From Benincasa hispida (Eukaryota; Streptophyta; Magnoliopsida; Cucurbitales; Cucurbitaceae), in contig NC_052354.1 of NCBI RefSeq assembly GCF_009727055.1, positions 3,983,303 to 4,047,302 on the forward strand: 64,000 bases of DNA, given 5' to 3'. A program made the translations under genes and the position numbers. Below are positions 33,110 to 44,693 of the stretch, piece by piece (within the stretch, counting starts at the first letter, position 1; each line of letters starts with the position of its first letter). The notes beneath the pieces were generated by a model. That model saw nothing but the letters and a program-made list of their open reading frames with translations, ran no database searches and was not told where the DNA came from.

Positions 33110-34975
33110 AATCTATGCGATGACCATGCGTTCCTGCCACAAGTTTTCTTACTCTCTCGCCAAGTATAACGAGATTGCAAGTTTCTCGGGGTGATCCGAT
33201 GTTTAACTTAGGGACTCATAGCTAAATTTCATGGAGTAATGTGTTGCGGCGAAGAATAAAAGAATATTGAAGTTAAGAGTTATGCGCTACTCCTACTCCT
33301 AACTAAACAGATTAAGCAACGGAAGTATGACTATGAGAGGTAGAGACACGACAACTGTTAATGCGTAATAAGATGTATGGGAAAATAGATAAAATGGCGG
33401 GGAAGACTTCACCGCATCAATAAGCTTGATCGCAAGGATAACCCCAGCCAATGTAAGCTATGCGATTATGCTATACACACTTGACGAAGATGCATGCGAT
33501 GTATATGCAATAGTGTCGAGAGGACATATGTCTAAGTCTCTATTTTTGCTCACGTGCTCCCACACATAAACGAGATGACCGCATACCACCATATCCTGCT
33601 TCTGGACGCATACGATGTGACTACATACTTTCATATCCTATCTATAAGGTGCATATGCAGTGTAATAGCAATCTGACCCTCTTCTTAAGCTTCTATTCTT
33701 GCTTATGCATTCCAATCTGACTCTCTCAAGCCTAGATTTGGTTTTTAGACTACTCTCTCAAGTATGCCTAATTGATGAATGATGCACTCATAAGACAAGG
33801 TAATCACATAAAGCATGGTTGACATAAGATTATTCTTATCCCTAGGGACACTGCTTACTTTGTTTAATGCGCTCAACTACTTACCCTCTCGGGCCGTTAG
33901 TCGCTGTTGATTCTTCTCATAGACAAGCGTTTCCATAGCCTAACATTAAGTAAATAGGATTTTCTCACAATACCCATGCAACCCACACCTCTTGGTGGTT
34001 TGCTACATGCTTCATATGCCTATGCCGTATGATTAAGTATGCGATACTCTAGCAATCTTACTTATTTGGGCAATGAATGTAAAGGATGATAAGAAGAGAT
34101 AAACGAAGTCAGAATCAAAGAAGATAAAGAAATGTATTGATCACAACATGTATTAATCTCTTAAGCCACAATGTAATACAATACAGAGATAGAAGAGGTA
34201 TGGAGGGCCAGATGGGCAATGTCTTGCTTCCATCAGATGTGTGTCAAGGCTGCCGGTGGTGCCATGGATGGGCAGAGGAGTAGTCTCTCTCAAGATCTAT
34301 CTCCGACGGAGCTCCGGTTGTCACTTGGAATGGTTGAAGGGATGAAGAACTCTCAAGAATATCTTCTCACGCTTTCGTCTGAATCACAAGTATCTGCCCT
34401 AAGGCAGAAGCTCAGATGAATTGAAGTTGGGCTCTAAGACTTCTATTTATAGTGCCCGATTTCCGACAGCATTAATGGTTCTTCTCTGAATTTCTGCTGC
34501 TAAGGGCGTGATGGACCTGCTCTGAATCTTTGCTACTAATGGCATGGTAGGTGAAATGTCAACATCAACTTTTGATACTCCCGAGGTATGCATTCGTGCT
34601 TATTTTCTGAAGTATCATCGCCTTCCACCAACCTTGCATTCATCCCTCTATTACGGTTATTACTCTATAGCCACAACCTCTATGCGATGGACGCATGCAG
34701 TTAATGGCCGTAACATCCATGCGTCGAACGTATGCGATCGCCTCTACGATGGTGAGATTCGCCACATGCGATCGATTCCTACAATAGCTACAAAGGTAGA
34801 TAATTGGACGCACAATAACACATAATAGTGGGTTAGCCGAGATTTTCATTGCTGACCAACGTAAGCTCACTTTCTAATGAATTCTTAGTACAATAACTGC
34901 ATATTCTACTTAACAGCCCTCATAATTCTAAATAAAAGGCCTATAATAACATACATTTCTGTCCGTCATCACCTT
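33110..34975. mobile_element. Diverged Tat-like LTR fragment
   Basis: No gene. Starts with a phrase related to the copies at 27,713 and 38,519 ('ccacaagttttcttac', 'gagattgcaagtttctcgg', 'gatccgatg') and then diverges. It contains GATGCGATG/GCATACG-type repeats throughout. Probably the LTR of a related element inserted between the chromovirus PBS and gag. Confidence 0.45.
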
Positions 34976-34986
34976 CCCAGGTTGTT

Positions 34987-34999
34987 GCTTTGATACCAA
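34987..34999 (-). other. Primer-binding site of the chromovirus
   Basis: The minus strand reads TTGGTATCAAAGC, complementary to the 3' end of plant initiator tRNA(Met), immediately inside the LTR that starts at 35,002. This sets the element's orientation as minus. Confidence 0.8.
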
Positions 35000-35001
35000 T
35001 T

Positions 35002-35550
35002 TGATAGGAAACTAATATTTTAAAATGTATTTATTGATAAAGTGTGATGGCACGATCGTATAACATAACAGCTAAACGATGAACATGTACTTTACTAGAC
35101 GATGAATGTCAATCTACAACTACACGATCGCTTACACTTGCTATGCGATCACTTACAAATACTAAATGATTGTTTATATTCACTACACGATCGTTTACAA
35201 TCTCTACACGATTGCATACTATCACTACATGATCGCTTACAAACACTATGTGATCGCTTACCGTAACTATACGATCACTAGGGCTCTTCTACACGATCAC
35301 TTAGTAGATGAAGTAGGCGATGAATGGTACTCCTCCGCTGTTTCTACACGAACAGACTAACTCGAACTTCCACCTTCGAGAGCTCACTTCCCTCACTCAA
35401 GATATTCAGTTCTTCAATGTCTTCTCTTTTCGTTTCTTTCTTCTTTTAAATCAGAGTTTCTCCCAATAGAATCGAAAGTCATTTAACTATGGTCCCCAAC
35501 CTCCTTAACCGACGCAACTGTCAATTTTCCATATTACCCCTATTCTTCTT
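35002..35550 (-). mobile_element. Chromovirus LTR, copy 2 (5' LTR)
   Basis: Begins TGATAGGAAACTAAT and is colinear with 26362-26917, including the CGATCG-rich short-repeat array (35,120-35,310). With the adjacent PBS it is the 5' LTR of a minus-strand element whose 3' LTR is probably copy 1. Confidence 0.75.
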
Positions 35551-36949
35551 TCCATTTTCTCTGATTTCATTCCATATTTTTCATCAATACATTTTACTTC
35601 CCTTCTTCGATCATGCAATCTCTAAAACTATACTCCCTTTCATCAAAGATATATATAAGCTATAGCGAAAAGAAAGAAGAATAATGGAAAACCAAGGGAC
35701 CTTAGAGTTTAAACATTTTAACAAGGTTGTACGTTAGTAGTTGAGCAGTAGTTAGTATATCATGTAAGTTTAATACTAAAAAAGAAAGATACGTTAAGAA
35801 CTTTTGTCATAGTTTTGAGGACCATGAGTAGGAGGGAAAAGAAATAAAACATGTGATGAAGACTTTGTTGATCAATTTTGCTATTCAAATTAGTCTATTT
35901 GTTGTGACAAATTATGAAGGTTCTCAATGATCGAAGATGATATTACTTTGTTGATTGGTCCTTATTTTCTTTGACAATTCATCCTCCCGCTTTGATCGAG
36001 AGTAGATTTTGATTTTGAAACATTATAAGAGATTTTGATATTGAAACTTTGTAGTATTTTGTTGCATTTTATACTTTAACCTAAAGGTTTTTCACCATAT
36101 TTGGTTGGTTTGAGTATTAATAAGAGAAGTGGACATATGAGAATAACAAAGAGAAATTCTATATTGGAAAAACAATTGAGGGTATCTATGTGTTATTTTC
36201 AAATTTTTTCCTTTACTATAGATAATTAGTTTAAAGAAATTGACTTTTTGAGTGTTGATTTTTCTTATATTTCTATTTTGCATGCTAAAAAATGAGAGAG
36301 CTTCTTACATTTGTTTAAAATTCTAATATTTAAGAACTTGAGAGAAAGAAACAGAAGAAGTTTTAGAGACTGGAAAATGAAAGAAGGGGATAAGACAATA
36401 CGAAGAAGTAAGAGAAACAGATGATTGATGGGAAAATCTGAGACCATAGATTGAAGCAGAGAGAGAAAAAAAAATGAAAGAGGTGATTTATAGGAGTCCA
36501 GATAAATGATTTCCTTCCATATATTATATAGATGTAAGGGCATTTAATTTTTATTTTTATTTTTTTTGAAGGTTACGGGTATATATTAATGCAACTTTTT
36601 AAATTTAGAGTAGTTTTTAATGAGGTTCTAATAGTATCATCCATAAACTAACGAAAAGTTGTAAAAAAGATGAGTTGTTTTTAAATATAGAAAAATAAAT
36701 TAAAATATTTATAAAATATGGTAAAATTTTAGAACTATCAATGATAGACGTTGATAGATACTGATAGACTTTTATCATTAGTAAATATTTTCAACAGTTT
36801 TACTATTTGAAATAATTTCCTTTTAAAGATAGCAATGAATTAAACTTTTGAAAGTTTAATGGTATTTTTTAAATAAAAAAAACAAATAGTACATTTGCCC
36901 TCCAAGGCTAACAACAGGGTTTTTATTTGCACTATTTTTAAAAGACAAA

Positions 36950-37160
36950 TGAACCAAAATATTTATAAAATATAACAAAATTTTAAAATTATGAATGATA
37001 GATGCGGATAGACATTGATAGATACCAGTGTCTATCAGAAACATTGATAGACATCAGTGTCTATTAAAGATATTGATAGACACTGATAGATGTTTATCAG
37101 TGTCTATCAATGTCTATCATTCATAGTTCTAAAATTTTGTTATATCTTGTAAATATTTTC
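36950..37160. repeat. Foldback (inverted-repeat) element with GATAGAC motifs
   Basis: The left arm ('tttataaaatataacaaaat' then a 'gatag' series) is answered by the inverted right arm ('gtctatcaatgtctatcat' then 'attttgttatatcttgta'). The centre is built of alternating 'gatagacactgatag' and 'ctatcagtgtctatc'. Related blocks occur at 36,720-36,790, 43,905-44,050, 44,220-44,400, 42,355-42,450 and, weakly, 22,240-22,350. Confidence 0.7.
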
Positions 37161-37380
37161 AACCGTTTTACCATTTGAAATATTTTTTTCTTTTTCTTTT
37201 TTGATGTTTAAGGGTATTTTTAAAAGTTTTGAAAGTTTAGAGTTATTTTTAAGCAAAATACAAATTTTAAGGATACTTTTCTATAATTTAGCCTAAATTT
37301 TTACTAATATAATTGTTTTTATGTTTGGTCCATACTCCATAGTATGATATAATTGCTAATTGATATATCAATAGTTTCAG

Positions 37381-37437
37381 GCAAAACGAAGGTCAACAAG
37401 AATTCCTAGCATGGAAAATCTCCGAGAATGACTTTTT
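37381..37437 (+). other. Possible 57-nt orphan exon (copy A)
   Basis: Flanked by a good acceptor (tttcag) and donor (GTAAGT). With phase 1 it reads QNEGQQEFLAWKISENDFL without a stop. The duplicate at 44,637-44,693 keeps the frame (QNGDQQEFLAW...). No protein family was recognised. Confidence 0.35.
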
Positions 37438-38382
37438 GTAAGTAATAAAAATTGTCTTGATATAATTATTTGGATTATATATAGATGTCCATCGATTACA
37501 TATTCCCAAATATCTTTACTACAATGCTCAATGTTTTCGTATCTGGTTGATTTCATCAATTCAATTTTAACTTTAGTTTTCATCTTCGTTTACTTAATTT
37601 GGTTTAAGTTGGAAGATTGTGTCGTTGATTCGAGTTAATTACTGGAATTAGATTAGGATTTACATTTCACTAGTAATTCCTTAATGGGATTGGATTGAAA
37701 TTAATTTAACTATTTTTTTTTTGGTTAATTTACAATTTTGATGAATTTTGGGGAGAAATTTGGGCTTGAGATGGGCTAAAGTTGGGGTTAGTTTTTTAAA
37801 AAAGGACCATTCAAAATATAGGAATCATGATAAAAATATTAGTAAATATAACACGATGTAAAAAAAAAAAAAAAGATTATAGATATAACAAATTTAGATC
37901 AAAATCTCGAAGTCTATTCATAATATACTATAACGTTGGTAGAAGTCTATGAGCAATTACCCGCCCCCGATTACCCTAACTAACCTAAGACACAAGAAGC
38001 TAGTCAGCTAATCTAAGCAACCTAGTTGGAGCAGATTTCGTAGCCTAAATCCAGACCAAATATGTAGTAGTGGTAGTAACAAGTTGAACACTGGAAACCT
38101 TTGAATTTCTCCATCAAGCAGTTTATATAGCTCGAAGTAAGCGAGGGAAGGGGGATTTGAAGTTTATTGGTTGCAAGAGAAATTAAATTATATAAAATTA
38201 AAGCAAGTAAAGTTGAGAGAAAAGTGTGAATAAAGCCTAGTTTGGGTTATTACGGAGCGATTTTTTGGCTATAAAGTAAATTGCGAAGAAAAAAAGTAAA
38301 TTGAAAATCCCGCCAAAACGCGATGTTTTCACTTTTATGAAAATTTTTTCTAAGTTTGGCTATAAAAATGTGCCATGGTAGT

Positions 38383-40925
38383 TGATTTGCGGTGGATGTA
38401 ATGCCACCGCAAGATTGATGATATGATATATATGTGTTATGCGTTGTCTTAATCACGCTACCAGATAATATATGCAATACTACAAAATTCACTGTAGAAT
38501 GCGTTCATGTAGTTTATGCGTGTCACAAATTTCTTGCGATGAAACCACGTATAATTCCACCGCAAGTTTCTCAGAGTGATCCGATGTCGAACACGGGGAT
38601 TTGCGATGCTAATGTGACAATGATGTGACATATGTGACCGCAATCAAAATAATATTGTGATGAGCTGAAAAGTAAAATGCGATGATAAATAAATAAATAG
38701 GTAAAGAGTAAAATGCGATTATAAATGAACAAACAAGTAAATAAATCTGAAGTTGTGCAAGGTGTGTGTGAGAGAATGCGATCGCAAGTCTTGTGGATAG
38801 AATAAGAGTGAGAACGGGTTTGGGGAAAGAACATCACAAGTTTGTCAATCCTGTTGAGGATGCAACTAAGGTTCCGTCTTCCCTTGGCTTACACCTCTCG
38901 GTCATCGCCTGCGTCACCATATCTCTATGTTGATTAGGGATGAACGTTTGTGAACGCAAGGTTGTTTTCATTCCTACAAATACTTCTTGCTTTGGTTAAC
39001 ACATTTTATCAACCTTCTTTTGAGAGATGGATTAGGATCTTCACTTCTGTTTTCACAAGTGAAGATGCCATTGAGCATACGTTAACTAAACTTAGCTGAC
39101 TTCTTCAACATGGATTGACTTACTCGCTCAATCCTTCCCTCCCACCCTGGAGGTCTAGTTGCTCATGGTGAGAGAAATGGAAGATGAATACGTTAGGGTG
39201 AACAGAGAGATGAAGATGCACATGATAATAATATTAACTGGTAAAGATAAAGCATTTGTTACAGAGATATGAATGAAAGATAGGAAAATGAACAACAATC
39301 GATGAACGGAAAATAAGAACAAATGAGAGCAACGTGTCAATGTCTTGGCACGGATCCCGATCGGAGCTATTTTGCTTGTCGGCGTGATGGAGGAATGAGG
39401 CGGAGAACTTCCTTCTCAGAAGAGTTCTCGATGGAAGAATGACCCTTGCACAGAGCTTGTTTTCATCTCTTTTTCCTTGTGTTTCTTCTCTTCCTCCTCT
39501 TGAGTGTTGATGTTGCTATTTATCGACCTTAGCACCTCTCGCGCCAGTGGTCCCACTCTGAAAAGTTACATTTTCCTGTTGAGGCTTGGTGGGAATGTCC
39601 TCTCTACTCCACGTTCAATTTGTTAGGTCGTACATCAGAAAAGCTGTATAATTTCAGAAATCCCCGAGAATGCATTGCTCTTTTTGTCCACGAGCAATCA
39701 TCGCATGCGGTGATACATAATCCCAGAGAATGCGTTGCTCTTTTTGTCCACGAGCAATCATCGCATGCGGTGATACAAAATCCTCGAAAATGCATTGCTC
39801 TTTTTGTCCACGAGCAATCGTCACATGCAACGTTTTACCTACAAAACAAAGATTTGGACATCCTTTTTACCATCGCAATGTGGTTAGCGGGTGTGTTTCC
39901 GATACTTTTACAATCTTTGCGTTTCTAAGCCAATTTTAATATGTTTGACACAACTTTTCCTTCCTATTTTCGTATATTCTAAGTAAGAAGATATAAAAAA
40001 CTTGTATTTCTACAAGTTATCACACCCCTAAATTTAGATATATTCTTGTCCTCAAGCATATCCTCTAATAAGGCAATTAAGCTCAAGTCTCGTCCTTGCT
40101 TTCCGCCGATCGGCTACTCAGAATGCTATTCCTATACATAATTTCTCAAAATCACTAGTTTCTTCTATCGTTTGAACATTTTTTCAGCATGCTCTACTTT
40201 AGTCTTACCTTAGACAAACCTCTGCTCAAAGTTCCCTTCTTGTTTTGAAAAGATGTTTTTTTTTTCTTTTTCTAAAACAAAAACGAAATGTGCCTTTTAT
40301 GTTATAGCCTGGTTTGCGTCTTACCATAGAGATCATTGATCATGGTTACACTCTTCGTTTTGGCTTGCTCCGACGGGTGTCATGCGAACATCCAACTTCG
40401 GTTGTGTACCAAGCTCAACTTCAACTCTTGTCCCTTGGCCAAGTTTTTACTTTAGCTATTCAGTGGAGTTGTCTCTTTTCTTTTTTTTTTCTTTCTTTTT
40501 TTTTGTATTGCGTCGATCCTGGTAACCTACCTTCGTTTTGGCTTGCTCCCACGGATGTCATGCAAACATCCAACTACGAGCAGGTTCCTTTCACTACTTA
40601 ACTCTTATCAAGTTGGGATTTTCCCCTTGCGCTGATAGCAGAGTTTTTTTTTTTTTAAGATGAACGCATTTACTTAAAGATGAACACATTTACTTGAAGA
40701 TGAATGCATCTGCTTGATTGTATCTGCTCAGACCATTTCCGCCCCCAAATTTAGAGGGTCGCAAGGTCCTCATTGCGTCGTTTTGGACAGAAAAGGTAAA
40801 ACACTTAGTCAAAAGTTTGAAAAGAATGTTTGAGTAGAGTCTTGTGCGAGAGAAAGTAAAGTTGAAACTATTACGATGAATTGTCTAAGTGTTAGGTAGA
40901 AAATACGATATATCAAACAGATTTC
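38383..40925. mobile_element. Tat-like LTR-retrotransposon fragment, copy B
   Basis: Colinear with 27,580-29,930. Starts exactly where segmental copy A ends and is cut at about 40,925, where chromovirus gag begins. Non-coding. Contains a threefold 60-bp tandem repeat (39,661-39,837) and long T runs at about 40,256-40,270 and 40,480-40,505. Confidence 0.6.
39661..39837 (+). repeat. 60-bp tandem repeat, three copies
   Basis: Three near-identical 60-bp units, each with 'gctctttttgtccacgagca' and 'catgcggtgatac'. Because 60 is a multiple of three, an open frame passes through (IALFVHEQSSHA repeated); I treat this as a by-product, not a gene. Confidence 0.85.
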
Positions 40926-40929
40926 GATA

Positions 40930-41525
40930 TGCTTTTACAGTAGTTTCTTGTTTGATAGCCAAGAATCTACCATAAATCCATCCCTCTCTTAAAGATCAGA
41001 ATCACACTAACATCCTTCGCTTAAGATCTTTCCAATCTTTGAACGACTCTCTACCTTACTTAGACCGATGCCAGTCTAATGCGGCACCGTCGAAACTCAC
41101 AACCGCCACCGTCATCTTCTCGGATTCAGTCAATTTATGAATCTGAAAATAGCGATCTACTTTGAGTAGCCACACATTTGGATCACTTCCACTAAACACC
41201 AACATTTCTATTTTCTTTAATTTACTTCGATCGCAAGTCGTTTCTTCACCCGCTACTTAACTGAACTATTCGTTCCACACACATTATTGTTATTCGACCC
41301 TTCTGCCTCTTTCGTCACTTTCGTTTTTCCCTTCACCATTTCCGTAATATACGAAATGAGTATTTGTTAATGTTTCTCTGCTTGCAATCCCAGTTGCTCA
41401 ATGCTCTTTGCTAACGACACCAAATTCTTCTCTATGGTTGGTAATTTTTGCATTTCAACTCTGAGTCCAGATATCTCCTGATCTAGTAACTCCAGTTTTT
41501 CCTCAAATCGTTTCTAAGTCATGGC
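40930..41525 (-). pseudogene. Chromovirus gag fragment next to LTR copy 3
   Basis: On the minus strand, EEKLELLDQEISGLRVEMQK starts just inside the PBS. Further along, in another frame, come MLVFSGSDPNVWLLKVDRYF and HKLTESEKMTVAVVSFDGAA, the Ty3/gypsy retrotransposon gag signature. Gag would form the particle core. Stops and frameshifts break it, and it ends at the junction with Tat-like copy B. Confidence 0.75.
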
Positions 41526-41553
41526 TGCCCAGGATGTTGCTTTAATACCAATT

Positions 41554-42057
41554 TGATAGGAAACTGATCTTTTAACATGTCTTTATTGATAAAGTGTGAT
41601 GGCACGATTGTATAACATAACAACTAAAAGATGAACTTGTACTTTACTAGACGATGAATATCAATAAACAACTACATGATTGCTTACACTTGCTACACAA
41701 TCACTTATAAACACTAAACGATTGTTTACGTTCACTACACGATCGCTTACAATCTCTACATGATCGCATACTATCACTACACGATTGCTGGACTCTTCTA
41801 CACGATCGCTTAGTAGATGAAGTAGGCGATGGATGGTACTCCTCTGCTATTTCTACACAAACAGACTAACCCAAACTCCCACCCTCGAGAACTCACTTCG
41901 CTCACTCAAGATATTCAGTTCTTCAATGCCTTCTCTTCCATTTCTTTCTTCTTTTAAATCATAACTTCTCCCAATAGAATTGAAAGTCATTTAGCTGTGG
42001 TCCCCAACCTCCTTAATTGACGCAACTGCCAATTTTTCCATATTACCCCTATTCTTC
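41554..42057 (-). mobile_element. Chromovirus LTR, copy 3
   Basis: Begins TGATAGGAAACTGAT and is colinear with copies 1 and 2 but with a shorter CGATCG repeat array. A degenerate PBS lies on its left ('ttgctttaataccaa') and about 30 bp of pol-end sequence on its right ('tttgatattgcagtacaatt', as at 26,920-26,945). Confidence 0.75.
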
Positions 42058-42090
42058 CTTCTTTGATATTGCAGTACAATTGGAGGCCTA

Positions 42091-42661
42091 TTAGAGTTTT
42101 GATGGACGGGAGATAATTTGGGATAGAAGTAGGATTTTGTAAGTTATGGACTCTTAGAAATCCTCTATATTATAAATGGTTCATAACCATTCGTACGCAA
42201 TCTAAAATATATCCCTGGCCTATTGAAAATTGCATTATCTTGACCTTTAATAAAAGGGATGGTTGTAATTATAGTAATCAAACGCAAAATATTAAGTACA
42301 TATAACACAATACAAAATAATAATAATAATAATTGTAGATATAGCAAAGTTTAAATAGTCTATCGGTGATAGACTATAACACTAATAGATCTATCAATGA
42401 TAGACCATATGATTAGTAGAAGTCAATCAATAATATACCTAATAATTGATAGAATTTGTTGTTTTTCAATTTTTTAAAATGATGTTGTATAGTTAGTTAT
42501 TATTATTAAAAATTATATCAAATGCAATTACTCTTAATAAAAAAAAATGTTAAAACATATCCTTATTGTAAGAATATGTACAAAAACTACCTTGATACAC
42601 GACATCATCTCTCTCACCTTTTATTTTCTCTCTTCCTTTATTATTTATGGCTTAACGCTTC
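42091..42661. other. AT-rich spacer, no gene seen
   Basis: No coding signal. Contains an (ATA)n run at about 42,318-42,332 and GATAGAC-type repeats at 42,355-42,450. Lies between the truncated chromovirus and segmental copy B. Confidence 0.5.
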
Positions 42662-43067
42662 TCTATTTTCTCTCATTTCATTCCTTATTTTTTCTTCAAT
42701 ACATTTTACTTCCCTTCGTCGATCATGCAATCTTTAAACCTATACTCCCTTCCATCAAAGATATATATAAGCTATAGCAAAACGAAAGAAGAATAATGGA
42801 AAACCAAGGGACCTTAGAGTTTGAACATTTTAACAAGGTTATACATTAGTAGTTGAGCAATAGTTAGTACATCATGTAAGTTTAATACTAAAAAGGAAAG
42901 ATACGTTAAGAACTTTCGTCATAGTTTTGAGGACCATGAGTAGGAGGGAAAAGAAATAAAACATGTGACGAAGACTTTGTTGATCAATTTTTCTATTCAA
43001 ATTAGTCTGTTTGTTGTGACAAATTTTGAAGGTTTTCAATGATCGAAGATGATATTACTTTGTTGAT

Positions 43068-43300
43068 TGGTTCGGGGTTAGAAGATTGGTACCAAGTGTA
43101 TAGGGATGACCTTGTGAAAACGAGGATCTTAACCCGAGGATAAAAGAGGTTTTTGAGTCTTTCAAGATATTGCGTGATATAGAAAGCACCGTACCCGAAA
43201 GGATACAAAAATATCTGAAGGAGCATGGTGACCCCAAGGAGTACGACATTGAGGAACTATTGTCTTTGACAATTCATCCTTCCGCTTTGATTGGAGAGTA
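43068..43300 (+). pseudogene. Coding-like orphan segment in copy B
   Basis: Two plus-strand frames joined by one frameshift near 43,125 read like protein: GLEDWYQVYRDDLVK, then RIKEVFESFKILRDIESTVP and ERIQKYLKEHGDPKEYDIEE, ending LIGE and a stop. The family is not recognised. It is absent from copy A. It could be an exon remnant of a gene that once occupied the duplicated segment. Confidence 0.4.
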
Positions 43301-44636
43301 GATTTTGATTTTGAAACTTTGTAGAAGATTTTGATATTGAAACTTTGTAGTATTTTGTTGCATTTTATACTTAAGCTAAAGTTTTGCACCATATTTGGTT
43401 GGTTTGAGTATTAATAAGAGAAGTGGACATATGAGAATAACAAAGAGAAAATTTATATTGCAAAAACAATTAAGGGTATATATGTGTTATTTTCAAATTG
43501 GTTTTTCCTCAACTATAGATAATTAGTTCAAAGAAATTGACTTTTTGGGTGTTGATTTTTCTTATATTTCTATTTTGCATGCTAAAAAATGAGAGAGCTT
43601 CTTAAATTTGCTTAAGATTATAATATTTAAGAAGTTGAGAGAAAGAAACAGAAGAAGTTTTAGAGACTGAAAAATGAAGGAAGGGGATAAGACAATACGA
43701 AGAAGTTAGAGAAAAAGATGATTAATGGGAAAATCATAGGGCAGAGAGAAAAAAAAGTGAGAGAGATGTAATTTATAGGAGTCGAGATTAATGGTTTCCT
43801 TCCATATATTATATAGTGAGGGCATTGAGTTTTTTATTTTTTATTTTTGAAGGTTACGGGTATATATTAATGCAACTTTTAAAATTTAGAGTATTTTTTC
43901 ATATTTTAGAATTATCAATGATAAACGTTGATAGATACTGATATACTTCTATCAGTGTCTATTAGTGATATTGATAGACACTGATAAATGTCTATGAGTG
44001 TCTATCAACATCTATCATTGATAATTCAAAAAATTTGCTATATTTTGTAAATATTTTCAACAATTTTACCATTTGAAATAATTTCCCTTTAGAGATGGCA
44101 ATAAATTAAACTTTTGAAAGTTTAAAGGTATTTTTGAAATAAAAAAACAAATAGTACAGTTGTCATCCGAGACTAAGAACAAGGTTTTTATTTGAACTGT
44201 TTTTAAATATCAACCAAATATTTACAAGATATAACAAAATTTTAGAATTATCAATGGTAGACGTTGATACTGATAGACTTCTATCAGTATCTATCAATAT
44301 CACTGATAGTGATAGACACTGATATCTATCAATGTCTATCAACGTCTATCATTGATAGTTATGAAATTTTGTTATATCTTGTAAATATTTTCAACAGTTT
44401 TACCATTCGAAATAATGTTTCCTTTTTTTTTCTTTTTTTTTTTTAATTTTCTTTTTTGAGGTTTAAGGGTATTTTCAAAAGTTTTGAAAGTTTGGGGTTA
44501 TTTTTTAAAGAAAATACAAAATTTAAGGATATTTTTCTATAATTTAGCCTAAAATTTTTACTAATATAATTGTTTTTATGTTTGTCCGTATTCTATAGTA
44601 TGATATAATTGCCAATTGCTATATCAATAGTTTCAG

Positions 44637-44693
44637 GCAAAACGGAGATCAACAAGAATTCCTAGCATGGAAAATCTCTGAGAATGACTTTTT
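44637..44693 (+). other. Possible 57-nt orphan exon (copy B)
   Basis: Same length, acceptor (tttcag), donor (GTAAGT) and open phase as 37,381-37,437. Substitutions between the copies leave the frame open. Confidence 0.35.

Larger units (their letters stand above)
35558..38382. repeat. Segmental duplication, copy A
   Basis: Colinear with 42,662-45,671 over its whole length, for example at 'tcaagatatatataagctat'-type and 'tcctagcatggaaaatctc' blocks, with frequent substitutions. It is about 185-190 bp shorter, mainly because it lacks the segment found at 43,067-43,260. It is AT-rich, with a foldback repeat at about 36,950-37,160 and a conserved exon-like block at 37,381-37,437. No confident gene. 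Confidence 0.85.

Noticed and set aside
36720..37140. Regularly spaced repeats suggesting a CRISPR-like array
   Set aside because: Plant nuclear DNA; the units are palindromic GATAGAC minisatellite without unique spacers of fixed length.
39620..39928. 102-codon frame with a threefold 20-residue repeat
   Set aside because: The frame follows from a 60-bp tandem repeat in non-coding LTR sequence; no start context or homology.
26362..42090. One intact chromovirus bounded by LTR copies 1 and 3 with a GAGTT target-site duplication
   Set aside because: GAGTT occurs beside both ends, but the right end is pol sequence, not an LTR terminus, so the match is probably chance.
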